The translations under genes were made by a program, and so were the position numbers. Below, in pieces: positions 33,394-42,444 of a stretch of 64,000 nt of DNA. A model generated the notes under the pieces. It made no database searches and was not told the origin of the DNA. It was given only the letters and a program-made list of their open reading frames with translations. The DNA comes from Blautia sp. (GTDB lineage Bacteria; Bacillota; Clostridia; Lachnospirales; Lachnospiraceae). Where the stretch lies: positions 46,926 to 110,925 of the forward strand of contig JAETNR010000008.1 in assembly GCA_021772055.1 (NCBI GenBank), given 5' to 3'. Within the stretch, counting starts at the first letter, position 1. Every line of letters begins with the position of its first letter.

Positions 33394-34395
33394 ATGAATA
33401 TTTACGACATATCCCACCAGGCCGGAGTTTCCATTGCCACTGTTTCCCGGGTTTTAAACGGCAGCAGCAAGGTCAGCGACGCAACCCGCCAAAAGGTTCT
33501 GGATGTCATCGACAAAAACAGCTATACTCCTAATGCATTTGCCAGAAGTCTCTGCCTGAACACCATGTCTACTGTGGGCATTCTCTGTTCTGACGCATCG
33601 GATGCTTATCAGGCACAGGCGATTTATTTTCTGGAACGGGAGCTGCGCAGCAATTCCTATGCCTCCATGCTCTGCTGTACAGGCTATCATCTTCAGGAAA
33701 AAAAGGAGTATCTGGAGCTGCTTCTTTCCAGAAATGTAGATGCCCTCTTTTTTATCGGTTCCCATTTCATAGAGCCTACCATGAAGAAAAATACTTATAT
33801 TTTAAATACTGCCAAAAAAATTCCTGTCTTTCTTCTGAACGGAAAGCTTGACGGGGAGAATATTTATTCCATCCTCTGCGATGATGAGAATGCCTCCAAG
33901 AGTATTACGGATCTTCTTTTTGACAGAGGGGCTGTCTCCCCGATCTATCTTTACCGGACCCTCAGCTACAGCGGACAGAGGAAGATCCGGGGATTCTGCC
34001 GATCTCTTAATGAGCATGGGATAAAAGCCACGGACAACATGACTTTTTCCTGTCCGGGTCCTGTGGAAGAGACCTGCCGGATCCTGGAAGCACTCCGGGA
34101 TAAAAGCATATTCTTTGACGCGGTTGCAGCCGCTGATGATGAACTTGCTGTGGGAGCCGTCAAATATGCTCTGCGGCACGGACTGCGTATTCCGGAAGAT
34201 TTTCGGATCGCCGGGTATAATAATTCTCTTCTTTCTACCTGCAGTTCCCCGGAGATCACCACCCTGGACAACCGTGTGGAATTCATGTGCACCAGCGCAG
34301 TCAGCCAGATGATGCAGGTTCTTGGGGGAAAAGATGTTCCTTCCCAGACGATCTATTCCGGAAGTATCATTGAACATGAAACAACCAGAAAATAG
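33394..34395 (+). CDS. LacI-family regulator, probable repressor of the uxa genes
   Basis: The 333-residue protein starts with a LacI helix-turn-helix (MNIYDISHQAGVSIATVSRV, LNGSSKVSDATRQKV) followed by a sugar-binding domain. AAGGAGGAG precedes the ATG. It lies 91 bases after uxaB on the same strand and ends in a strong terminator, so it belongs to the uxa unit. The paired TGTAAGCCCTTACA operators in front of uxaC and uxaA are the natural targets (inference). Confidence 0.9.
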   Translation: MNIYDISHQAGVSIATVSRVLNGSSKVSDATRQKVLDVIDKNSYTPNAFARSLCLNTMSTVGILCSDASDAYQAQAIYFLERELRSNSYASMLCCTGYHLQEKKEYLELLLSRNVDALFFIGSHFIEPTMKKNTYILNTAKKIPVFLLNGKLDGENIYSILCDDENASKSITDLLFDRGAVSPIYLYRTLSYSGQRKIRGFCRSLNEHGIKATDNMTFSCPGPVEETCRILEALRDKSIFFDAVAAADDELAVGAVKYALRHGLRIPEDFRIAGYNNSLLSTCSSPEITTLDNRVEFMCTSAVSQMMQVLGGKDVPSQTIYSGSIIEHETTRK

Positions 34396-34440
34396 AAAAC
34401 AGTGCCCTGAGAGAATTCCTCTTCTGGGCACTGTTCTTTT
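34395..34440 (+). terminator. Terminator of the uxaAB-lacI unit
   Basis: AACAGTGCCC and GGGCACTGTT arms around an 18-base loop, followed by CTTTT. It starts at the stop codon of the regulator. Confidence 0.85.
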
Positions 34441-34479
34441 CATAATTCGTCCGGATTCATTGCCTGTGCTTCTGAAACT

Positions 34480-34671
34480 TTAGTCCCCGGAACCTGCCTG
34501 CAGGTTCCTTTTCTTCCGGTATTTTACGCATTCGGTCAAAAGATATTCGATCTGTCCGTTAATGGAACGAAAGTCATCCTCCGCCCACCGGGCCAGATCA
34601 TCGTAGAGGGAGGCGGAAACCCGAAGGGGAATCTGCTTCTTTGCTTTTTCTTTTGCTTTTGCGTCGGGCAT
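34480..34671 (-). CDS. Small ribbon-helix-helix (Arc-like) DNA-binding protein
   Basis: The 63-residue basic protein has the Arc/MetJ pattern: a beta strand [20 protein letters not shown], then [19 protein letters not shown]. The motif binds DNA as dimers on tandem sites. GAGGAA precedes the ATG. It follows the SPFH gene by 37 bases on the same strand and is probably co-transcribed. Two TGATATCA half-sites just upstream of the SPFH gene are candidate binding sites. Confidence 0.8.
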   Translation of the reverse strand: MPDAKAKEKAKKQIPLRVSASLYDDLARWAEDDFRSINGQIEYLLTECVKYRKKRNLQAGSGD

Positions 34672-34708
34672 CTTCCATTCCTCACTTTCTTCATTTTGTT
34701 AAAAAAGA

Positions 34709-35713
34709 TCAATATAAGGAGCCGCTGTTGACAATCGGCTGTGCATCTTTATTTCCGCACAGAACTACCAGGAGATTGCTTACCATAGCTGCTTTGCGCT
34801 CTTCATCAAGCTCTACGATCTGGTTCTCGCTCAACTGCTGCAGGGCCATTTCTACCATGCTGACCGCACCTTCCACGATCTTCTGCCTGGCATCAATGAT
34901 AGCGGTTGCCTGCTGGCGCTGCAGCATGGCAGATGCAATCTCCGGTGCATAGGCAAGATGGGTAATGCGTACATCCAGAATTTCAATTCCTGCTTCCAGA
35001 ACCTTGGTCTGTAACTCTTCCTGCATAATATCCGCAATTTCCTGGCTGCTTCCCCGGAGGGTCTTCTCATCTGCGCCGTCATTGGCATCATAGGGATAAT
35101 TGCGGGCTGCATTTCTGGTGATGGCATCACACTGGATAGAAAGGAATTCCTTATAATTTTCTACATTAAGCACTGCTTTTGTGGCATTTTTTACCTTCCA
35201 GATAACAATGGTTCCGATCTCTACCGGGTTTCCCAGTTCATCATTGACCTTCTGTTTCTTATTGTCCAGGGTCATGGTTTTCAGGGAAACCACCTTGGAA
35301 GTCAGCGACTGGTTCAGATTGATATTTACCGAAATCTCTTTTCCTGATGGATCTTTCTGCGGCACTTCTTTCTGTCCTGCCGTAGGATTGATGGCAGTAC
35401 AGAATGGATTCACCCAATGGAAGCCGGCTTCATATAAGGTTCCATAATAGTTACCGAACAAAGTCAGCACCAATGCCTCATTGGGGTGGATCACTTTAAG
35501 GCCGCACAGCATGACTGCGCCTGCGCATACCAGAATCGTTCCCAAAATAATGGATAAGGCAAGGACGACTCCTGAACCGCCTCCGGAAAAATAAATGCTC
35601 CCTCCCACAAATACCGGAACACTTAAAAGAATCACCAGAATAGATACCAGCAGCATCAGCATGCCGGGCATCCCTTTTAAAATCTTCTCTTCCTTAAATT
35701 TCCTGTTTTCCAT
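34709..35713 (-). CDS. SPFH/Band 7 (stomatin-like) membrane protein
   Basis: The 334-residue protein has two N-terminal membrane segments (about 15-75), then a prohibitin-homology domain ([38 protein letters not shown]) and a C-terminal Gln/Glu-rich helical tail ([19 protein letters not shown]). SPFH proteins form membrane-bound rings or lipid microdomains. The frame opens at 35731, but the ATG at 35711-35713 ([10 protein letters not shown]) has GGAGGGGG in good position. The pairing with an RHH gene is known in Lachnospiraceae, but the function is unknown. Confidence 0.9.
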   Translation of the reverse strand: MENRKFKEEKILKGMPGMLMLLVSILVILLSVPVFVGGSIYFSGGGSGVVLALSIILGTILVCAGAVMLCGLKVIHPNEALVLTLFGNYYGTLYEAGFHWVNPFCTAINPTAGQKEVPQKDPSGKEISVNINLNQSLTSKVVSLKTMTLDNKKQKVNDELGNPVEIGTIVIWKVKNATKAVLNVENYKEFLSIQCDAITRNAARNYPYDANDGADEKTLRGSSQEIADIMQEELQTKVLEAGIEILDVRITHLAYAPEIASAMLQRQQATAIIDARQKIVEGAVSMVEMALQQLSENQIVELDEERKAAMVSNLLVVLCGNKDAQPIVNSGSLY

Positions 35714-35744
35714 GATTGTTTCCCCCTCCATGTGAGAATTATTA

Positions 35745-35794
35745 TGATATCATTTTGATATCATCATAATATTCCATTTCAGACAGATTGTCAA
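35745..35794 (-). promoter_or_regulatory. SPFH/RHH promoter with tandem TGATATCA sites
   Basis: Minus strand: perfect TTGACA (35789-35794), 17 bases, TATTAT (35766-35771). Immediately downstream lie two copies of the palindrome TGATATCA (35745-35752 and 35756-35763), 11 bases apart, one helical turn. Such spacing fits two RHH dimers bound side by side at the start site. Confidence 0.75.
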
Positions 35795-35807
35795 CATGTA
35801 AATCAAA

Positions 35808-38600
35808 CTATTTTTTGGAATTCTGAAGCCTTATTTTCTCCACATAATCTGCAACTTCCAGGGATGCATTGTCAAAAAGGTAGGATTTACTGCTCTGGCG
35901 GCGTCCCTGCCAGTCTTTGCGCACCTCATCCGCAGTCTTGTCGATTTCCTCCCTAAGCCCCCTGGCAGAAATCCGGTGGGCGCCCTGCCCCAGGATAATG
36001 ATCTGTTCCAGGCGGTCGGAGGTGGCAACCGTTACCTGATACTGCCGCCCGATCCGGTGAACTGTCTTTTCAATATACTGATCCGCAGTTTCTGCCTCTT
36101 TGGTATAAACCACATAGATGTTATGATACTTCTGCACTTCCTCCCTGTGGCCTACCACCTTATAGGCGTCAAAGACCAGGATCAGGGTGCATTTTTTGAA
36201 GCCCTGATAATTGGACAAAATATCCTTAAGCTTATCCTGTGCTGCATGAATGTCCGCCTTTGCCAGATCGTTCAGATCCTCCCAGGCAAAAATGATATTA
36301 TAGCCATCTACCAGAAGATATTCTTCCTGCGGTTTCTTCACAGGAGTGTATTTTCCATAATCATGAGAGACATGAACCGTCTTTTTCTGGAGGGAATTCC
36401 GATCCCGCTTCACAGGACCGAAGGTGCGTTCAAAAATCGCCCGCAGCTCTTTTTCATCCTCATAGCTGCCGCTGTAGGAATCATTCGTTTTTTTGCCGGA
36501 GCGTCCTCCCGGGGATGTGCCCGCAGCAGATGTATCCCCTGGGGTCTCCTCTTCTTCATCCGCATACTCATACCATACATTTCCGAATGTCCGGATTTCT
36601 TCCGGGCTGACACCGTCCAGATGCATATAATCTTCTACCTCATCCCAGGGTACCACAAACCCTGCACCGTGGGCGCAGAATACAGAACCCGTGGGATTTT
36701 CCAGGTCACGTTCTGCATCATAGCCAATCAATTGTACGATCTCCTCCTGATTTTTACAGGGGGCATAGCCCTTCAGGTTACAGAACATACGGCCTAAGCC
36801 CTTTGTATAGGAAATCACCTGATTCTGATAATCCCTCATGGCGGATACCGGAGCGGTTCCTGTAAAAACCGCCATTTCCCCGTCTATTTCCGGAGCCTTA
36901 ACGCTTCCCTGCATTTTCTGAATATCCGCCATAGCCCGACCGATCATATCCACAGGCACTTCCAGGCGAAATTCGTAATAAGGCTCCAGAAGGATGGTTC
37001 TGGTTTTTTTCAGGCCCTGACGAACTGCCCGGTAGGTTGCCTGGCGGAAATCCCCGCCCTCCGTATGTTTTAAATGCGCCCGTCCGGTCAGCAGGGTAAT
37101 CTGCATATCCGTAATCGCAGAGCCTGTAAGAACACCCCTGTGCTCCTTTTCTTCCAGATGGGTCAGGATCAGGCGCTGCCAGTTCCGGTCCAGTACATCC
37201 TCACTGCATGCGGTAAAAAACTGTAAGCCGCTTCCCGGTTCTCCTGGCTCCAGAAGAAGATGAACCTCCGCGTAATGACGAAGTGGTTCAAAATGTCCGA
37301 TTCCTTCCACCGGTGCTGCGATGGTTTCTTTATAAACAATATTCCCTGTCCCGAATTCTACAGCCACATGGAAGCGGTCCCAGATGAGTCTCTTTAAAAT
37401 TTCGATCTGTACCTCGCCCATGAGCTGCGCATGGATTTCCCCAAGCTGTTCGTCCCAGACAATATGAAGCTGGGGTTCCTCTTCCTCAAGCTGCTTTAGC
37501 TTGCGGAGCATCTGGTGTACATCACAATCCGGGGGAAGCTGTATCTGATAGCTCAGCACAGGTTCCAGAACAGGCATGTCCGATTCCGCTTCTATGCCAA
37601 GCCCCTCTCCCGGATAAGTTTTATTAAGGCCCGTGACCGCACAGACGGTTCCTGCTTCTGCCTCCTGAATGAGCTCATATTTGGCACCGGAATAAATACG
37701 GATCTGATCTGCCTTTTCTTCCCAGATTTCCTTATCTCCTCTCTGGAATTGCTGCATGCCATCCGGTTTTTGATTGGTGAGAAGGGATTTTACCTTTAAA
37801 GTCCCTCCTGTGATCTTCAGGTAGGTCAGGCGGTTTCCCTGCTCATCCCTGGCAATCTTATAAACTTTCGCCCCGAAATCCACAGGATACACAGGAGGAC
37901 GGGTATACTTTTCCACACCTTTTAAAAATTCTTCCACACCGTCCATTTTCAGCGCAGACCCGAAATAGCAGGGGAATACCCTTCTTGCAGCAATCAGCTT
38001 CCTGATATCTTCCTTCTCAAGGCTGCCATTTTCCAGATATTTTTCCAGCAGTTCTTCACAGCCGCACATTGCCAGGGATTCCATAAATTCTTCCCGGTCT
38101 TCCTCCCCAAAGTCCAGACAATTTTCATCCAGATGTTTTCGAAGATCCATAAGGAGCCTGTCCCTGTCCGTCCCCTCCTGATCCATTTTATTTACAAATA
38201 GAAATACAGGGATCTCATAACGTGCCAGAAGCCGCCACAAAGTCAGCGTATGCCCCTGCACGCCGTCTGCGCCGCTGATCACCAGGATGGCATAATCCAG
38301 CACCTGCAGTGTCCGCTCCATCTCTGCCGAAAAATCCACATGCCCCGGCGTATCCAGAAGGGTAACCTCCATATCCCCCATCTCCAGCACAGCCTGCTTG
38401 GAAAAAATGGTGATCCCCCGCTCCCTCTCCAACAAAAAGGTATCCAGAAATGCATCCCCATGATCTACGCGCCCAAGCTTTCTGATCTTTTTACATTGAA
38501 ATAAAATTCCCTCGGACAAGGTAGTTTTCCCCGCGTCAACATGGGCGACGATGCCGAGGCAGATATGTTTATTCCGTTTATTTTCTGAGGTATCTCCCAT
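35808..38600 (-). CDS. TetM/EF-G-like ribosomal GTPase fused to a Rae1/YacP-type NYN endonuclease
   Basis: A 930-residue fusion. Residues about 10-680 are a translational GTPase of the ribosomal-protection type: P-loop AHVDAGKT, RERGITIF, DTPGHVD and NKMD motifs, then EF-G-like domains II-V. After an acidic, Ser/Gly-rich linker comes a NYN/PIN-fold domain (about 755-930) with VDGYNIIFAW, LVFDAYKV, TKEAETADQYIE and VATSDRLEQ, the conserved acidic residues of YacP/Rae1, a nuclease that cuts mRNA in the ribosomal A site of Bacillus subtilis. The fusion suggests a factor that binds ribosomes and cleaves mRNA there. The ATG at 38600 has GGGG before it; an upstream ATG at 38636 lacks one. Whether it gives tetracycline resistance is unknown. 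Confidence 0.88.
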   Translation of the reverse strand: MGDTSENKRNKHICLGIVAHVDAGKTTLSEGILFQCKKIRKLGRVDHGDAFLDTFLLERERGITIFSKQAVLEMGDMEVTLLDTPGHVDFSAEMERTLQVLDYAILVISGADGVQGHTLTLWRLLARYEIPVFLFVNKMDQEGTDRDRLLMDLRKHLDENCLDFGEEDREEFMESLAMCGCEELLEKYLENGSLEKEDIRKLIAARRVFPCYFGSALKMDGVEEFLKGVEKYTRPPVYPVDFGAKVYKIARDEQGNRLTYLKITGGTLKVKSLLTNQKPDGMQQFQRGDKEIWEEKADQIRIYSGAKYELIQEAEAGTVCAVTGLNKTYPGEGLGIEAESDMPVLEPVLSYQIQLPPDCDVHQMLRKLKQLEEEEPQLHIVWDEQLGEIHAQLMGEVQIEILKRLIWDRFHVAVEFGTGNIVYKETIAAPVEGIGHFEPLRHYAEVHLLLEPGEPGSGLQFFTACSEDVLDRNWQRLILTHLEEKEHRGVLTGSAITDMQITLLTGRAHLKHTEGGDFRQATYRAVRQGLKKTRTILLEPYYEFRLEVPVDMIGRAMADIQKMQGSVKAPEIDGEMAVFTGTAPVSAMRDYQNQVISYTKGLGRMFCNLKGYAPCKNQEEIVQLIGYDAERDLENPTGSVFCAHGAGFVVPWDEVEDYMHLDGVSPEEIRTFGNVWYEYADEEEETPGDTSAAGTSPGGRSGKKTNDSYSGSYEDEKELRAIFERTFGPVKRDRNSLQKKTVHVSHDYGKYTPVKKPQEEYLLVDGYNIIFAWEDLNDLAKADIHAAQDKLKDILSNYQGFKKCTLILVFDAYKVVGHREEVQKYHNIYVVYTKEAETADQYIEKTVHRIGRQYQVTVATSDRLEQIIILGQGAHRISARGLREEIDKTADEVRKDWQGRRQSSKSYLFDNASLEVADYVEKIRLQNSKK

Positions 38601-38764
38601 AGAAAATGCCCCTTTCTTTTGTCTATAATAATACATTTATTATCATAGCACAGAAAGGAGCGTTCGTCGATAAGCGAAATTCCGAACTCTTTCCAGAAGA
38701 TAGCGGCGAAATCAGCTATCGTTGGTTATGAAACAGTTGACTGTGTCGGTATTTTCGTACCACA

Positions 38765-39670
38765 TCATCTTTCCCATTTCGAACCCAATATTCTCAGGTA
38801 ATGATTCGCTTCTCTAAGAACATGATCTGCAAGGAGCGGAAGGATCAGTGAGGAGATTTCACATTCTGTGATTCCTTTTGCTCCTGCAGCCTTAAAATCT
38901 CTGTATTTGACAGTTTCCTCCACAGTTTCTCTTGTCAGCTCATCCATTGTCCTGCATTCCTGTTTTTTTGCCTCCTCCAGCAGTTTTTTATAATCCTTTG
39001 CAAATCCATCCGCTGTCTGAATCAATGTTTCTTCAGACGGGTCTAACAGTCCTCTGGTAAATAATGCATGCTCCATCATGATTCGGTTCCAAAAAGTTTC
39101 CATCGTTTTCTGACATGCAGAACTAAGATATCCCGTTTCATTCAGTTCACGAATCGTAGCTTCATATAATTCTGCCTCCCGGATAATATGTCTGATAAGC
39201 AATGGATAGTTTACTGTAAATAAACAGCAGGACTCCACTGCCTCCAGGATATTCTTTTTCAGTTCAATAAGCCCGCTGATTAACTGTAATGCTTCACTGT
39301 TTAATCTCCGCACCATGGAAACCATCCTGCAGTCCGTTTCTCCGGAGCATCCTCCCCGCAGGAGACACTCGGCTTCCGTGATAGAGCTGTCAATCCTTAT
39401 CCCGGTTAAGCAGCTGGTCTGTTTCTCTGCCTTTTCCGTAAATTCTGTTACAGCCTCTCCGGAGCAAAGAATTTCTTCATCAAGAAATCCATTGCTGATC
39501 CTTACTGCTCTTCCCAAGAAATCTTCCCACCTTCTTCGATACCAGTCAGCCTCTCTTTTATAACATTCCCCAGCCGGAAGAAATCCGGCCTGCAGAAATA
39601 AAGAATGTTCTTTCATAATCCTTGCCCAAAACAAATGAACTCCCAACGATTTCTCTACAAAATCAGACAT
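38765..39670 (-). CDS. DUF2935 protein (two ferritin-like/hemerythrin-like repeats)
   Basis: The 301-residue helical protein has two similar halves. Each contains a W/N-x-RIM-x-EH-x-LF motif: HLFWARIMKEHSLFL near residue 12 and TFWNRIMMEHALFTRGLLDP near 190. DUF2935 proteins of Bacillus and Clostridium bind metal through such Glu/His residues; their role is not known. It stands alone, 164 bases upstream of the GTPase-nuclease gene. Confidence 0.85.
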   Translation of the reverse strand: MSDFVEKSLGVHLFWARIMKEHSLFLQAGFLPAGECYKREADWYRRRWEDFLGRAVRISNGFLDEEILCSGEAVTEFTEKAEKQTSCLTGIRIDSSITEAECLLRGGCSGETDCRMVSMVRRLNSEALQLISGLIELKKNILEAVESCCLFTVNYPLLIRHIIREAELYEATIRELNETGYLSSACQKTMETFWNRIMMEHALFTRGLLDPSEETLIQTADGFAKDYKKLLEEAKKQECRTMDELTRETVEETVKYRDFKAAGAKGITECEISSLILPLLADHVLREANHYLRILGSKWER

Positions 39671-39940
39671 ATTTCTACACCATATTGCGCAATTTTGTTT
39701 TCTATATAGTATATTCCGTTACAGGAAAAAGGCCTGCAAAAAGGCAGGCCAAAAACTATTACTTATATAGATCTTCCAGTTATCAACTCATAAGTTGGTG
39801 TATCACGAGTTGAACGTAACCAGGTAAGAAAGAATATTATTCTTTTTTATTTATACATTTAAAATATGTCTTCAAATGTTGCCTTGTGATTTACTCTGCA
39901 GTCAAATGGTGTTTGATCTGACAGCCATTGTTGTAATCAT
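39671..39940. other. Intergenic stretch with terminator, otherwise empty
   Basis: Holds a symmetrical hairpin GGCCTGC/GCAGGCC (39731-39750) flanked by A and T runs on both sides, which can terminate in either direction. From 39757 to 39940 I see no gene, operator or repeat. Confidence 0.6.
39726..39755 (-). terminator. Terminator after the ABC-2 exporter operon
   Basis: GGCCTGC, loop AAAAAG, GCAGGCC with A/T runs on both flanks. It lies 186 bases after the permease stop codon and upstream of the DUF2935 gene. Confidence 0.65.
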
Positions 39941-40732
39941 TTACACCGCAATATCCTTCCTCCGATAATACCCGATTCCTACAATCACCGCAATCATTCC
40001 ATACAGCACACCAATCCCCAAAAGTTCCATATCAATCCTTGCATCTGCCACGATCTTAGATGCCTCCGCATAGGCAAAGGGTGTGATGAAACGCAGCACC
40101 TTAGCCTGGTCGCTGATATTCGCTATGATATTTAGAAAGTACAGCACCGCCGCCAGGCCAAGCCCCAGACCCAGGCCGCTGCCTTTCACAAAAGCAGAAA
40201 TGCCGAAACAGATCCCTGCAATCTCCAGCTGCATGACCAGAAAGGCACCATGCAGCAGCAGAAATTCCTCTGTTTTCAATGGTTCTCCAATCATACGGAA
40301 GGAAACCAAAGCCACAGCCACAACCAGAAGATTCATTACCAAAAGCTGCGCAAATACAGCTGCCAGCTTCTGACATGCCACAGAAAACCTGGTCACCGGA
40401 TGGGTCAGCAAAAACTCTGCCGTATGCTCTTTTTCTTCCTTTGCAAGGGCGGTAATTCCCAGAAGGGCAGCATAAAAAGCGCCTCCAAGCCCCAGAATAT
40501 TTCCGCATTCAATAGCATAAAAACCCATTACCTCACCAAAACTTACCACGTCCATTCCAAAGGCAGCCGTAAAACTTCCCATATTGGCAAACAGGTCATT
40601 TATTCCTGCCATCTGTTCTTTCATTTCCGGAAAGAGCGCCATGCAGACAATGACCATAAAGGCGATCACCCCTGTCCAAATAGCAAACGCGATACGTCCT
40701 CGTTTTAATTCATGAAAGAAAACTATCATCAC
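39941..40732 (-). CDS. ABC-2 type transporter permease
   Basis: The 263-residue protein has six hydrophobic segments and starts MMIVFFHELKRGRIAFAIWTG, as in ABC-2 permeases that export drugs, lipids or peptides. The LAKEEKEHTAEFLLTHPVTR segment between membrane helices is the typical coupling region. The ATG overlaps the stop of the ATPase gene by 4 bases. Substrate unknown. Confidence 0.88.
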   Translation of the reverse strand: MMIVFFHELKRGRIAFAIWTGVIAFMVIVCMALFPEMKEQMAGINDLFANMGSFTAAFGMDVVSFGEVMGFYAIECGNILGLGGAFYAALLGITALAKEEKEHTAEFLLTHPVTRFSVACQKLAAVFAQLLVMNLLVVAVALVSFRMIGEPLKTEEFLLLHGAFLVMQLEIAGICFGISAFVKGSGLGLGLGLAAVLYFLNIIANISDQAKVLRFITPFAYAEASKIVADARIDMELLGIGVLYGMIAVIVGIGYYRRKDIAV

Positions 40733-41610
40733 TCCATCCCTCCCTTTTCGTAATAATGAAGAAAAATTTCCTCCAGCTCCGGCTCTGTAATCAGCAGGTC
40801 TTCTACAGGCAGGCCCTGCAGTGCCCGGATAAGAAACTGCATATCTCCTTCATAAAGAAAACTTACCTGCCCCTTTTCTCTGTTAGTTTCCCTGACACCG
40901 GATATGTCCGGAAGGCTGGAAATTCCCTTTATGGAAACCTTCCTGCACTGCTTTCCTCCCAGGCGATCCACACTGTCGCAGGCGATCAGCCGGCCCTCCC
41001 GAAGGATTGCCGCCCTGGTACAGTGTTGTTGGATTTCCGGAAGCACATGAGAAGAAAGAAGAATGGTTTTTCCTCTATGATGGCATTCCTCCACAAGGGA
41101 GAAAAACTCCTTCTGCATCAGGGGATCCAGCCCGCTTGTGGGTTCATCCAGCACAAGAAGCTGCGGATCATGCTGAAAAGCAGACACGATAGCTACCTTC
41201 TTACGATTCCCCAGGGAAAGCTCCCCAACCCTGCGGCGAAGGTCAAGATCAAACCGCTCACAAAGTTCTTTCCGCTCTTTCCCGCAGTCCTTTCCATATA
41301 ATTTCTCTGACAGACTAAGTATCTCCGAAACTCTCATCCCACTATAAAAAACTGCCTCCGAAGGCAGATATCCGATCTCTTTCAGTATCTTTTTATTGTC
41401 CTTTCCCACCGAAAGTCCAAAGATTTCCGCATCCCCAGAGGTAGGTTTCACCAGTCCCAAAAGCACGCGCTGAGTGGTGCTTTTCCCGGCTCCATTGGGA
41501 CCAATAAATCCAAAAACCTCTCCTTCCCCAATATTCAGATTCAAGTCTATGATCCCACGGTTTTTGCCGTAATATTTTGTGAGATTTATCGTCCTTACAA
41601 TATCCTGCAT
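40729..41610 (-). CDS. ABC transporter ATP-binding protein (exporter)
   Basis: The ATPase has Walker A GPNGAGKST, signature LSLGNRKKV, Walker B LLVLDEPTSGLDP and the H-loop SSH. This is the DrrA/CcmA-like class paired with ABC-2 permeases. The frame opens at 41655, but the ATG at 41608-41610 (MQDIVRTINLTKYYG) has GGGAGGGAG just before it, giving 293 residues. It forms a unit with the preceding TetR gene and the permease. Confidence 0.92.
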   Translation of the reverse strand: MQDIVRTINLTKYYGKNRGIIDLNLNIGEGEVFGFIGPNGAGKSTTQRVLLGLVKPTSGDAEIFGLSVGKDNKKILKEIGYLPSEAVFYSGMRVSEILSLSEKLYGKDCGKERKELCERFDLDLRRRVGELSLGNRKKVAIVSAFQHDPQLLVLDEPTSGLDPLMQKEFFSLVEECHHRGKTILLSSHVLPEIQQHCTRAAILREGRLIACDSVDRLGGKQCRKVSIKGISSLPDISGVRETNREKGQVSFLYEGDMQFLIRALQGLPVEDLLITEPELEEIFLHYYEKGGME

Positions 41611-41661
41611 ATACTCCCTCCCTGGTGCACCAGGCACCTTCCTGTGATCGTTCACTACTGA

Positions 41662-42267
41662 TTATTTTAAATAAATCTTTTTCCAAAATTCCAGCATCCT
41701 TAAAGAATCCCGTTCAATTTTTTCTGCATTTAAAGTGCCTTTCTGAATCCCCTCCCAAAGGTAGCCTTCCGATGCCCATAACATCTCCTGATACATCATT
41801 TCCATATCCAGTCCTTCCCGGAAATCCTCAGGATTCACTGAATAAAGCGCCTCCCTTGCCTTTCCGTTCATCATCTTCCCATAACTCTCCTGAATATATT
41901 CCGAAATCTCCGGCTCTTTTTCGTAAAAGGCTTTCAGCGCAAATGCTGTCACGTCAGGGTACTTCTTCATAATGCGGGCTTTGGCTTTGATTCCCTTATA
42001 CATCATCTCAAAAAGCCCGCCGGCCTCATAACACTTTTCTTCTTCCATTACCTGCAGTGTCATTCTCATGGCTTCATCCCAGAGAAACAGATATAATTCT
42101 TTTTTGTTATGGAAATAATGAAACAGCAAAGATTTACTGATCTGAGCCTCCGCTGCGATCTCGCCCACAGGACTTTTCCGATAGGTATTCCGGCTAAAAA
42201 TCCGGTATCCTGCATTGAGGATCCTCTCCCTTTTTTCCTTTGGCAAAGCAAAAAACTTTTCGTTCAT
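41662..42267 (-). CDS. TetR-family transcriptional regulator
   Basis: The 201-residue protein has an N-terminal helix-turn-helix (RERILNAGYRIFSRNTYRKS, IAAEAQISKSLLFHYFHNKK) and a variable ligand domain. First gene of the exporter operon, so it likely represses itself and the ABC-2 exporter until the exported compound binds. A near-perfect palindrome overlaps its promoter. Confidence 0.9.
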   Translation of the reverse strand: MNEKFFALPKEKRERILNAGYRIFSRNTYRKSPVGEIAAEAQISKSLLFHYFHNKKELYLFLWDEAMRMTLQVMEEEKCYEAGGLFEMMYKGIKAKARIMKKYPDVTAFALKAFYEKEPEISEYIQESYGKMMNGKAREALYSVNPEDFREGLDMEMMYQEMLWASEGYLWEGIQKGTLNAEKIERDSLRMLEFWKKIYLK

Positions 42268-42311
42268 ACAGAACTCCTTTCAGGGCTTTCTCCTATAAAA
42301 TCAGAACACCG

Positions 42312-42351
42312 TTGACCGCTCCGGTTAATCTCCATTATACCCCATTGACCG
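42312..42351 (-). promoter_or_regulatory. tetR-exporter promoter with operator
   Basis: Minus-strand -10 TATAAT at 42334-42339. The palindrome TTGACCG-CTC-CGGTTAA (42312-42328, one mismatch) lies just downstream of it, and a second TTGACCG half-site (42345-42351) just upstream. The -35 is poor. Repression by the TetR protein at the start site is inferred. Confidence 0.65.
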
Positions 42352-42372
42352 TTTTTGAGAAGCCCCAAATCA

Positions 42373-42399
42373 GAAAAAGCCGCGCATCTTCTGCGCGGC
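42373..42399 (-). terminator. Terminator after the ArAE-like gene
   Basis: Perfect 8-base GC-rich arms GCCGCGCA/TGCGCGGC around TCTTC, followed on the minus strand by TTTTTC. Confidence 0.85.
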
Positions 42400-42401
42400 G
42401 T

Positions 42402-42444
42402 TGCATTTCACACGGGGGAGGGAGGGCGGAAAGGACACCTATCT
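42402..42444. repeat. Third copy of the palindromic-element terminus
   Basis: TGCATTTCAC, a G-rich stretch and GGAAAGGACACCTATCT match the end of the 27.3-kb element (TGCATTTTAC, GGGA, GGAAAGGACACCTGTCT read from its right end). Only one end is present here and it abuts the stop codon of the gene at 42444, so it is a solo or truncated copy. Confidence 0.55.

Noticed and set aside
35808..38600. Call as a tetracycline-resistance gene (tetM-like)
   Set aside because: GTPase motifs alone do not show resistance. Core-genome GTPases of this type exist in Lachnospiraceae, and the NYN fusion is not found in classical tet genes.
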